Shown here piece by piece: positions 28,966 through 42,200 of a DNA stretch of 64,000 nt. Location of the stretch: assembly GCA_963693285.1 (NCBI GenBank), contig OY848929.1, positions 5,706,501 to 5,770,500 of the forward strand, written 5' to 3'. Source of the DNA: Xestospongia muta (taxonomy: Eukaryota > Porifera > Demospongiae > Haplosclerida > Petrosiidae). The translations under genes were made by a program, and so were the position numbers. The notes under the pieces are model-generated. The model did no database searches. It was not told the origin of the DNA and saw only the letters and a list, made by a program, of their open reading frames with translations. The stretch's first letter is position 1; every line of letters begins with the position of its first letter.

Positions 28966-31900
28966 AAAAATTGAGAATTTGGTCCACGTGACGAAATCTC
29001 TTGAATTTTTTTATGATGATAGCTATATAGGTCCTTGTTAAGTGACATTAGTATCACAGCTCTAAAATGTAGCATTATATTTTTAAAAATGTTTATATAA
29101 TGCCCTTTGTTCTACTAGTAAATGTACATGTAAATTAATGAATTCATTTTGTCTTTTTTTAACAAATTTAAAAAATGAAATTGCTTCAAATTCTTTGTGA
29201 TGATAGCTATAAAGGTCATTGTTTAGTGACATAAGTATCACTACTCTAAAATGTAACATTATCCTTTTAAAATTTTTATATAATGGCCTTTGTTCTACTA
29301 GTAAATGTTCATTTAAATTAATGAATTCATTTTGTTTTTTTACAGACTTTAAAGAATGAAATTACTTCAAATTTTTTTTGATGATAAATATATAGGTTCT
29401 TGTTAAGTGACATTAGTATCATTGCTCTAAAATGTAGCACTATATTTTCTAAAATGTTAATATAATGGCCTTTGTTCTACTAGTAAATGTACATGTAAAT
29501 TAATGAATTCATTTTGTCTTTTTCTAACAAATTTATAGAATGAAATTGCTTCATATTTTTTGTGATAATAGCTATATAGGTCCTTGTTAAATGACATTAG
29601 TATCACTGCTCTAAAATGTAGTATTATCATTTTAAAAATTTTTATATAATGGCCTTTGTTCTACTAGTAAATGTACGTGCTAATTAATGAATTCGTTTTG
29701 TCTTTTTTTACAAAATTTAAAGAATGAAATCACTTTAAATATTTTGTGATGATAGCTATATAGGTCCATGTTAAGTGACATTAGTATCACTGCTCTAAAA
29801 TGTGGCATTATCCTTTAAAAAATCTTTATATAATGGCCTTTGTTCTACTAGTAAATGTACATGTAAATTAATGAATTTGTTTTGGTTTTTTTACTGACTT
29901 TAACAACATTTCTAAGCACGAACAACTATTCTACTTAACAAGGACCTATATAGCTATCATCATAAAAAATTCGAAGCAATTTCATTTTTTTGCCATTTTT
30001 GGCTCGAGACCATGGACTATAGTCCATGGTCTCAAGCCAAAAATTGAGAATTTGGTCCACGTGAAGAAATCTCTTGAATTTTTTTATGATGATAGCTATA
30101 TAGGTCCTTGTTAAGTGACATTAGTATCACAGCTCTAAAATGTAGCATTATATTTTTAAAAATGTTTATATAATGCCTTTTGTTCTACTAGTAAATGTAC
30201 ATGTAAATTAATGAATTCATTTTGTCTTTTTTACAGACTTTAAAGAATGAAATTGCTCCAAATTTTTTGTGATGATAGCTATATAGGTCTTTGTCAAATG
30301 ACATTAGTATCACTGCTCTAAAATATAGCATTATCCTTTTAAAAATTTTTATATAATTCCCTTTGTTCTACTAGTAAATGTACATGTAAATTAATGAATT
30401 CATTTTGTCTTTTTTTAACAAATTTAAAGAATGAAATTGCTTCATATTTTTGTGATAATAGCTATATAGGTCCTTGTTAAGTGACATAAGTATCACTGCT
30501 CTAAAATGTAGCATTATCCTTTTTAAAATGTTTATATAATGCCCTTTGTTCTAATAGAAAATGTACATGCAAATTAATGAATTCATTTTGTTTTTTTTTC
30601 AGGCTTTAAAAAATGAAATTACTTCAAATTCTTTGTGAGTATAGCTATATAGGTTCTTGTTAAGTGACATTAGTATCACAGCTCTAAAATGTAGTATTAT
30701 CATTTTAAAAATTTTTATATAATGGCCTTTGTTCTACTAGTAAATGTACATGCTAATTAATGAATTCGTTTTGTCTTTTTTTACAGAATTTAAAGAATGA
30801 AATCACTTTAAATATTTTGTGATGATAGCTATATAGGTCCTTGTTAAGTGACATAAGTATCACTACTCTAAAATGTAACATTATCCTTTTAAAATTTTTA
30901 TATAATGGCCTTTGTTCTACTAGTAAATGTTCATTTAAATTAATGAATTCATTTTGTTTTTTTTACAGACTTTAAAGAATGAAATTACTTCAAATTTTTT
31001 TTGATGATAAATATATAGGTTCTTGTTAAGTGAAATTAGTATCATTGCTCTAAAATGTAGCATTATATTTTCTAAAATGTTAATATAATGGCCTTTGTTC
31101 TACTAGTAAATGTACATGTAAATTAATGAATTCATTTTGTCTTTTTCTAACAAATTTAAAGAATGAAATTGCTTCATATTTTTGTGATAATAGCTATATA
31201 GGTCCTTGTTAAGTGACATAAGTATCACTGCTCTAAAATGTAGCATTATCCTTTTTAAAATGTTTATATAATGCCCTTTGTTCTAATAGAAAATGTACAT
31301 GCAAATTAATGAATTCATTTTGTTTTTTTTACAGACTTTAAAAAATGAAATTACTTCAAATTTTTTGTGAGTATAGCTATATAGGTTCTTGTTAAGTGAC
31401 ATTAGTATCACAGCTCTAAAATATAGCGTTATATTTTTTAAAATGTTTATATAATGGCCTTTGTTCTACTAGTAAATGTACATGTAAATTAATGAATTTG
31501 TTTTGTCTTTTTCTAACAAATTTAAAGAATAAAATTGCTTCGTATTTTTTGTGATAATAGCTATATAGGTCCTTGTTAAATGACATTAGTATCACTGCTC
31601 TAAAATGTAGTATTATCATTTTAAAAATTTTTATATAATGGCCTTTGTTCTACTAGTAAATGTACGTGCTAATTAATGAATTCGTTTTGTCTTTTTTTAC
31701 AGAATTTAAAGAATGAAATCACTTTAAATATTTTGTGATGATAGCTATATAGGTCCATGTTAAGTGACATTAGTATCACTGCTCTAAAATGTAGCATTAT
31801 CCTTTAAAAAATCTTTATATAATGCCCTTTGTTCTACTAGTAAATGTACATGTAAATTAATGAATTTGTTTTGGTTTTTTTACTGACTTTAACAACATTT

Positions 31901-34900
31901 CTAAGCACAAACAACTATTCTACTTAACAAGGACCTATATAGCTATCATCATAAAAAATTCGAAGCAATTTCATTTTTTTGCCATTTTTGGCTCGAGACC
32001 ATGGACTATAGTCCATGGTCTCAAGCCAAAAATTGAGAATTTGGTCCACGTGACGAAATCTCTTGAATTTTTTTATGATGATAGCTATATAAGTCCTTGT
32101 TAAGTGACATTAGTATCACAGCTCTAAAATGTAGCATTATATTTTTAAAAATGTTTATATAATGCCTTTTGTTCTACTAGTAAATGTACATGTAAATTAA
32201 TGAATTCATTTTGTCTTTTTTACAGACTTTAAAGAATGAAATTGCTCCAAATTTTTTGTGATGAAAGCTATATAGGTCTTTGTCAAATGACATTAGTATC
32301 ACTTCTCTAAAATATAGCATTATCCTTTTAAAAATTTTTATATAATTCCCTTTGTTCTACTAGTAAATGTACATGTAAATTAATGAATTCATTTTGTCTT
32401 TTTTTAACAAATTTAAAGAATGAAATTGCTTCAAATTTTTTGTGATGATAGCTATAAAGGTCATTGTTTAGTGACATAAGTATCACTACTCTAAAATGTA
32501 ACATTATCCTTTTAAAATGTTTATATAATGGCCTTTGTTCTACTAGTAAATGTTCATTTAAATTAATGAATTCATTTTGTTTTTTTTACAGACTTTAAAG
32601 AATGAAATTACTTCAAATTTTTTTTGATGATAAATATATAGGTTCTTGTTAAGTGACATTAGTATCATTGCTCTAAAATGTAGCATTATATTTTCTAAAA
32701 TGTTAATATAATGGCCTTTGTTCTACTAGTAAATGTACATGTAAATTAATGAATTCATTTTGTCTTTTTTTAACGAATTTAAATAATGAAATTGCTTCAA
32801 CTTTTTGTACTGATAGCTATATATGTCCTTGTTAAGTGACATTAGTATTACTGCTCTAAAATATAGCATTATTCTTTTAAAAATGTTTATATAATGGCCT
32901 TTGTTCTACTAGTAAATGTACATGTAAATTAATGAATGCATTTTGGTTTTTTTTACAGACTTTAAAGAATGAAATTACTTCAAATGTTTTGTGATGATAG
33001 CTGTATTGGTTTTTATTGAGTGACATTAGTATCACTGCTCTAAAATGTAGCATTATATTTTTAAAAATCTTTATATAATGGCCTTTGTTCTACTAGTAAA
33101 TGTACATGTAAATTAATGAATTTGTTTTGTCTTTTTCTAACAAATTTAAAGAATGAAATTGCTTCATATTTTTTGTGATGATAGCTATATAGGTCCTTGT
33201 TAAGTGACATAAGTATCACTGCTCTAAAATGTAGCATTATCCTTTTTAAAATGTTTATATAATGCCCTTTGTTCTTGTAGAAAATGTACATGCAAATTAA
33301 TGAATTCATTTTGTTTTTTTTACAGACTTTAAAGAATGAAATTACTTCAAATTTTTTGTGATATAGCTTTATAGGTTGTTGTTAAGTGACATTAGTATCA
33401 CAGCTCTAAAATATAGCGTTATATTTTTAAAAATGTTTATATAATGGCCTTTGTTCTACTAGTAAATGTACATGTAAATTAATGAATTTGTTTTGTCTTT
33501 TTCTAACAAATTTAAAGAATGAAATTGCTTCATATTTTTTGTGATAATAGCTATATAGGTCCTTGTTAAATGACATTAGTATCACTGCTCTAAAATGTAG
33601 TATTATCATTTTAAAAATTTTTATATAATGGCCTTTGTTCTACTAGTAAATGTACGTGCTAATTAATGAATTCGTTTTGTCTTTTTTTACAGAATTTAAA
33701 GAATGAAATCACCTTAAATATTTTGTGATGATAGCTATATAGGTCCTTGTTAAGTGACATTAGTATCACTGCTCTAAAATGTAGCATTATCCTTTAAAAA
33801 ATCTTTATATAATGGCCTTTGTTCTACTAGTAAATGTACATGTAAATTAATGAATTTGTTTTGGTTTTTTTACTGACTTTAACAACTTTTTTAAGCACAA
33901 ACAACTATTCTACTTAACAAGGACCTATATAGCTATCATCATAAAAAATTCGAAGCAATTTCATTTTTTTGCCATTTTTGGCTCGAGACCATGGACTATA
34001 GTCCATGGTCTCAAGCCAAAAATTGAGAATTTGGTCCACGTGACGAAATCTCTTGAATTTTTTTATGATGATAGCTATATAGGTCCTTGTTAAGTGACAT
34101 TAGTATCACAGCTCTAAAATGTAGCATTATATTTTTAAAAATGTTTATATAATGCCCTTTGTTCTACTAGTAAATGTACATGTAAATTAATGAATTCATT
34201 TTGTCTTTTTTTAACAAATTTAAAGAATGAAATTGCTTCAAATTTTTTGTCATGATAGCTATAAAGGTCATTGTTTAGTGACATAAGTATCACTACTCTA
34301 AAATGTAACATTATCCTTTTAAAATTTTTATATAATGGCCTTTGTTCTACTAGTAAATGTTCATTTAAATTAATGAATTCATTTTGTTTTTTTTACAGAC
34401 TTTAAAGAATGAAATTACTTCAAATTTTTTTTGATGATAAATATATAGGTTCTTGTTAAGTGACATTAGTATCATTGCTCTAAAATGTAGCATTATATTT
34501 TCTAAAATGTTAATATAATGGCCTTTGTTCTACTAGTAAATGTACATGTAAATTAATGAATTTGTTTTGTCTTTTTCTAACAAATTTAAATAATAAAATT
34601 GCTTCATATTTTTTGTGATAATAGCTATATAGGTCCTTGTTAAATGACATTAGTATCACTGCTCTAAAATGTAGTATTATCATTTTAAAAATTTTTATAT
34701 AATGGCCTTTGTTCTACTAGTAAATGTACGTGCTAATTAATGAATTCGTTTTGTCTTTTTTTACAGAATTTAAAGAATGAAATCACTATAAATATTTTGT
34801 GATGATAGCTATATAGGTCCTTGTTAAGTGACATTAGTATCACTGCTCTAAAATGTAGCATTATCCTTTAAAAAATCTTTATATAATGCCCTTTGTTCTA

Positions 34901-37900
34901 CTAGTAAATGTACATGTAAATTAATGAATTTGTTTTGGTTTTTTTACTGACTTTAACAACATTTCTAAGCACAAACAACTATTCTACTTAACAAGGACCT
35001 ATATAGCTATCATCATAAAAAATTCGAAGCAATTTCATTTTTTTGCCATTTTTGGCTCGAGACCATGGACTATATAGTCCATGGTCTCAAGCCAAAAATT
35101 GAGAATTTGGTCCACGTGACGAAATCTCTTGAATTTTTTTATGATGATAGCTATATAGGTCCTTGTTAAGTGACATTAGTATCACAGCTCTAAAATGTAG
35201 CATTATATTTTTAAAAATGTTTATATAATGCCCTTTGTTCTACTAGTAAATGTACATGTAAATTAATAAATTCATTTTGTCTTTTTTTAACAAATTTAAA
35301 AAATGAAATTGCTTCAAATTCTTTGTGATGATAGCTATATAGGTCATTGTTTAGTGACATAAGTATCACTACTCTAAAATGTAACATTATCCTTTTAAAA
35401 TGTTTATATAATGGCCTTTGTTCTACTAGTAAATGTTCATTTAAATTAATGAATTCATTTTGTTTTTTTTACAGACTTTAAAGAATGAAATTACTTCAAA
35501 TTTTTTTTGATGATAAATATATAGGTTCTTGTTAAGTGACATTAGTATCACAGCTCTAAAATGTAGCACTATATTTTCTAAAATGTTAATATAATGGCCT
35601 TTGTTCTACTAGTAAATGTACATGTAAATTAATGAATTCATTTTGTCTTTTTCTAACAAATTTAAAGAATGAAATTGCTTCATATTTTTTGTGATAATAG
35701 CTATATAGGTCCTTGTTAAATGACATTAGTATCACTGCTCTAAAATGTAGTATTATCATTTTAAAAATTTTTATATAATGGCCTTTGTTCTACTAGTAAA
35801 TGTACGTGCTAATTAATGAATTCGTTTTGTCTTTTTTTACAAAATTTAAAGAATGAAATCACTTTAAATATTTTGTGATGATAGCTATATAGGTCCTTGT
35901 TAAGTGACATTAGTATCACTGCTCTAAAATGTAGCATTATCCTTTAAAAAATCTTTATATAATGGCCTTTGTTCTACTAGTAAATGTACATGTAAATTAA
36001 TGAATTTGTTTTGGTTTTTTTACTGACTTTAACAACATTTCTAAGCACGAACAACTATTCTACTTAACAAGGACCTATATAGCTATCATCATAAAAAATT
36101 CGAAGCAATTTCATTTTTTTGCCATTTTTGGCTCGAGACCATGGACTATATATAGTCCATGGTCTCAAGCCAAAAATTGAGAATTTGGTCCACGTGACGA
36201 AATCTCTTGAATTTTTTTATGATGATAGCTATATAGGTCCTTGTTAAGTGACATTAGTATCACAGCTCTAAAATGTAGCATTATATTTTTAAAAATGTTT
36301 ATATAATGCCTTTTGTTCTACTAGTAAATGTACATGTAAATTAATGAATTCATTTTGTCTTTTTTACAGACTTTAAAAAATGAAATTGCTCCAAATTTTT
36401 TGTGATGATAGCTATATAGGTCTTTGTCAAATGACATTAGTATCACTGCTCTAAAATATAGCATTATCCTTTTAAAAATTTTTATATAATTCCCTTTGTT
36501 CTACTAGTAAATGTACATGTAAATTAATGAATTCATTTTGTCTTTTTTTAACAAATTTAAAGAATGAAATTGCTTCAAATTTTTTGTGATGATAGCTATA
36601 AAGGTCATTGTTTAGTGACATAAGTATCACTACTCTAAATTGTAACATTATCCTTTTAAAATTTTTATATAATGGCCTTTGTTCTACTAGTAAATGTTCA
36701 TTTAAATTAATGAATTCATTTTGTTTTTTTTACAGACTTTAAAGAATGAAATTACTTCAAAATTTTTTTGATGATAAATATATAGGTTCTTGTTAAGTGA
36801 CATTAGTATCATTGCTCTAAAATGTAGCATTATATTTTCTAAAATGTTAATATAATGGCCTTTGTTCTACTAGTAAATGTACATGTAAATTAATGAATTC
36901 ATTTTGTCTTTTTCTAACAAATTTAAAGAATGAAATTGCTTCATATTTTTGTGATAATAGCTATATAGGTCCTTGTTAAGTGACAAAAGTATTACTGCTC
37001 TAAAATGTAGCATTATCCTTTTTAAAATGTTTATATAATGCCCTTTGTTCTATTAGAAAATGTACATGCAAATTAATGAATTCATTTTGTTTTTTTACAG
37101 ACTTTAAAAAATGAAATTACTTCAAATTTTTTGTGAGTAAAGCTATATAGGTTCTTGTTAAGTGACATTAGTATCACAGCTGTAAAATATAGCGTTATAT
37201 TTTTAAAAATGTTTATATAATGGCCTTTGTTCTACTAGTAAATGTACATGTAAATTAATGAATTTGTTTTGTCTTTTTCTAACAAATTTAAAGAATGAAA
37301 TTGCTTCATATTTTTTGTGATAATAGCTATATAGGTCCTTGTTAAATGACATTAGTATCACTGCTCTAAAATGTAGTATTATCATTTTAAAAATTTTTAT
37401 ATAATGGCCTTTGTTCTACTAGTAAATGTACGTGCTAATTAATGAATTCGTTTTGTCTTTTTTTACAGAATTTAAAGAATGAAATCACTTTAAATATTTT
37501 GTGATGATAGCTATATAGGTCCTTGTTAAGTGACATTAGTATCACTGCTCTAAAATGTAGCATTATCCTTTAAAAAATCTTTATATAATGCCCTTTGTTC
37601 TACTAGTAAATGTACATGTAAATTAATGAATTTGTTTTGGTTTTTTTACTGACTTTAACAACATTTCTAAGCACAAACAACTATTCTACTTAACAAGGAC
37701 CTATATAGCTATCATCATAAAAAATTCGAAGCAATTTCATTTTTTTGCCATTTTTGGCTCGAGACCATGGACTATAGTCCATGGTCTCAAGCCAAAAATT
37801 GAGAATTTGGTCCACGTGACGAAATCTCTTGAATTTTTTTATGATGATAGCTATATAGGTCCTTGTTAAGTGACATTAGTATCACAGCTCTAAAATGTAG

Positions 37901-39193
37901 CATTATATTTTTAAAAATGTTTATATAATGCCTTTTGTTCTACTAGTAAATGTACATGTAAATTAATGAATTCATTTTGTCTTTTTTACAGACTTTAAAG
38001 AATGAAATTGCTCCAAATTTTTTGTGATGATAGCTATAAAGGTCATTGTTTAGTGACATAAGTATCACTACTCTAAAATGTAACATTATCCTTTTAAAAT
38101 TTTTATATAATGGCCTTTGTTCTACTAGTAAATGTTCATTTAAATTAATGAATTCATTTTGTTTTTTTTACAGACTTTAAAGAATGAAATTACTTCAAAT
38201 TTTTTTTGATGATAAATATATAGGTTCTTGTTAAGTGACATTAGTATCATTGCTCTAAAATGTAGCATTATATTTTCTAAAATGTTAATATAATGGCCTT
38301 TGTTCTACTAGTAAATGTACATGTAAATTAATGAATTCATTTTGTCTTTTTCTAACAAATTTAAAGAATGAAATTGCTTCATATTTTTGTGATAATAGCT
38401 ATATAGGTCCTTGTTAAGTGACAAAAGTATTACTGCTCTAAAATGTAGTATTATCCTTTTTAAAATGTTTATATAATGCCCTTTGTTCTAGTAGAAAATG
38501 TACATGCAAATTAATGAATTCATTTTGTTTTTTTTACAGACTTTAAAAAATGAAATTGCTTCAAATTTTTTGTGAGTATAGCTATATAGGTTCTTGTTAA
38601 GTGACATTAGTATCACAGCTCTAAAATATAGCGTTATATTTTTAAAAATGTTTATATAATGGCCTTTGTTCTACTAGTAAATGTACATGTAAATTAATGA
38701 ATTTGTTTTGTCTTTTTCTAACAAATTTAAAGAATAAAATTGCTTCATATTTTTTGTGATAATAGCTATATAGGTCCTTGTTAAATGACATTAGTATCAC
38801 TGCTCTAAAATGTAGTATTATCATTTTAAAAATTTTTATATAATGGCCTTTGTTCTACTAGTAAATGTACGTGCTAATTAATGAATTCGTTTTGTCTTTT
38901 TTTACAGAATTTAAAGAATGAAATCACTTTAAATATTTTGTGATGATAGCTATATAGGTCCTTGTTAAGTGACATTAGTATCACTGCTCTAAAATGTAGC
39001 ATTATCCTTTAAAAATCTTTATATAATGCCCTTTGTTCTACTAGTAAATGTACATGTAAATTAATGAATTTGTTTTGGTTTTTTTACTGACTTTAACAAC
39101 ATTTCTTAGCACAAACAACTATTCTACTTAACAAGGACCTATATAGCTATCATCATAAAAAATTCGAAGCAATTTCATTTTTTTGCCATTTTT

Positions 39194-39231
39194 GGCTCAA
39201 GACCATGGACTATAGTCCATGGTCTTAAGCC
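39194..39231. repeat. Doubly mutated palindrome
   Basis: Both arms differ from the consensus: the left is GGCTCAAGACC and the right is GGTCTTAAGCC. Each CTCGAG has decayed further, and the downstream motif is CCACGTAACG in place of CCACGTGACG. It is a worn copy and useful as a dating marker inside the array. Confidence 0.7.
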
Positions 39232-42200
39232 AAAAATTGAGAATTTGGTCCACGTAACGAAATCTCTTGAATTTTTTTATGATGATAGCTATATAGGTCC
39301 TTGTTAAGTGACATTAGTATCACAGCTCTAAAATGTAGCATTATATTTTTAAAAATCTTTATATAATGGCCTTTGTTCTACTAGTAAATGTACATGTAAA
39401 TTAATGAATTTGTTTTGTCTTTTTCTAACAAATTTAAAGAATGAAATTGCTTCATATTTTTTGTGATGATAGCTATATAGGTCCTTGTTAAGTGACATAA
39501 GTATCACTGCTCTAAAATGTAGCATTATCCTTTTTAAAATGTTCATATAATGCCCTTTGTTCTAGTAGAAAATGTACATGCAAATTAATGAATTCTTTTT
39601 GTTTTTTTTACAGACTTTAAAGAATGAAATTACTTCAAATTTTTTGTGATGATAGCTATATAGGTTCTTGTTAAGTGACATTAGTATCACAGCTCTAAAA
39701 TATAGCGTTTTTTTTTTAAAATGTTTATATAATGGCCTTTGTTCTACTAGTAAATGTACATGTAAATTAATGAATTTGTTTTGTCTTTTTCTAACAAATT
39801 TAAAGAATGAAATTGCTTCATATTTTTTGTTGATAATAGCTATATAGGTCCTTGTTAAATGACATTAGTATCACTGCTCTAAAATGTAGTATTATCATTT
39901 TAAAAATTTTTATATAATGGCCTTTGTTCTACTAGTAAATGTACGTGCTAATTAATGAATTCGTTTTGTCTTTTTTTACAGAATTTAAAGAATGAAATCA
40001 CTTTAAATATTTTGTGATGATAGCTATATAGGTTCTTGTTAAGTGACATTAGTAACACTGCTCTAAAATGTAGCATTATCCTTTAAAAAATCTTTATATA
40101 ATGCCCTTTGTTCTACTAGTAAATGTACATGTAAATTAATGAATTTGTTTTGGTTTTTTTACTGACTTTAACAACATTTCTAAGCACAAACAACTATTCT
40201 ACTTAACAAGGACCTATATAGCTATCATCATAAAAAATTCGAAGCAATTTCATTTTTTTGCTATTTTTGGCTCGAGACCATGGACTATATATAGTCCATG
40301 GTCTCAAGCCAAAAATTGAGAATTTGGTCCACGTGACGAAATCTCTTGAATTTTTTTATGATGATAGCTATATAGGTCCTTGTTAAGTGACATTAGTATC
40401 ACAGCTCTAAAATGTAGCATTATATTTTTAAAAATGTTTATATAATGCCCTTTGTTCTACTAGTAAATGTACATGTAAATTAATGAATTCATTTTGTCTT
40501 TTTTTAACAAATTTAAAGAATGAAATTGCTTCAAATTTTTTGTGATGATAGCTATAAAGGTCATTGTTTAGTGACATAAGTATCACTACTCTAAAATGTA
40601 ACATTATCCTTTTAAAAGTTTTATATAATGGCCTTTGTTCTACTAGTAAATGTTCATTTAAATTAATGAATTCATTTTGGTTTTTTTACAGACTTTAAAG
40701 AATGAAATTACTTCAAATTTTTTTTGATGATAAATATATAGGTTCTTGTTAAGTGACATTAGTATCATTGCTCTAAAATGTAGCATTATATTTTCTAAAA
40801 TGTTAATATAATGGCCTTTGTTCTACTAGTATATGTACATGTAAATTAATGAATTCATTTTGTCTTTTTTTAACGAATTTAAATAATGAAATTGCTTCAA
40901 ATTTTTTGTACTGATAGCTATATATGTCCTTGTTAAGTGACATTAGTATTACTACTCTAAAATATAGCATTATTCTTTTAAAAATGTTTATATAATGGCC
41001 TTTGTTCTACTAGTAAATGTACATGTAAATTAATGAATGCATTTTGTTTTTTTTTACAGACTTTAAAGAATGAAATTACTTCAAATGTTTTGTGATGATA
41101 GCTGTATTGGTCTTTATTAAGTGACATTAGTATCACTGCTCTAAAATGTAGCATTATATTTTTAAAAATCTTTATATAATGGCCTTTGTTCTACTAGTAA
41201 ATGTACATGTAAATTAATGAATTTGTTTTGTCTTTTTCTAACAAATTTAAAGAATGAAATTGCTTCATATTTTTTGTGATGATAGCTATATAGGTCCTAG
41301 TTAAGTGACATAAGTATCACTGCTCTAAAATGTAGCATTATCCTTTTTAAAATGTTTATATAATGCCCTTTGTTCTAGTAGAAAATGTACATGCAAATTA
41401 ATGAATTCATTTTGTTTTTTTTACAGACTTTAAAGAATGAAATTACTTCAAATTTTTTGTGAGTATAGCTATATAGGTTCTTGTTAAGTGACATTTGTAT
41501 CACAGCTCTAAAATATAGCGTTATATTTTTTAAAATGTTTATATAATGGCCTTTGTTCTACTAGTAAATGTACATGTAAATTAATGAATTTGTTTTGTCT
41601 TTTTCTAACAAATTTAAAGAATGAAATTGCTTCATATTTTTTGTTGATAATAGCTATATAGGTCCTTGTTAAATGACATTAGTATCACTGCTCTAAAATG
41701 TAGTATTATCATTTTAAAAATTTTTATATAATGGCCTTTGTTCTACTAGTAAATGTACGTGCTAATTAATGAATTCGTTTTGTCTTTTTTTACAGAATTT
41801 AAAGAATGAAATCACTTTAAATATTTTGTGATGATAGCTATATAGGTCCTTGTTAAGTGACATTAGTATCACTGCTCTAAAATGTAGCATTATTCTTTAA
41901 AAAATCTTTATATAATGCCCTTTGTTCTACTAGTAAATGTACATGTAAATTAATGAATTTGTTTTGGTTTTTTTACTGACTTTAACAACATTTCTAAGCA
42001 CAAACAACTATTCTACTTAACAAGGACCTATATAGCTATCATCATAAAAAATTCGAAGCAATTTCATTTTTTTGCCATTTTTGACTCGAGACCATGGACT
42101 ATAGTCCATGGTCTCAAGCCAAAAATTGAGAATTTGGTCCACGTGACGAAATCTCTTGAATTTTTTTATGATGATAGCTATATAGGTCCTTGTTAAGTGA

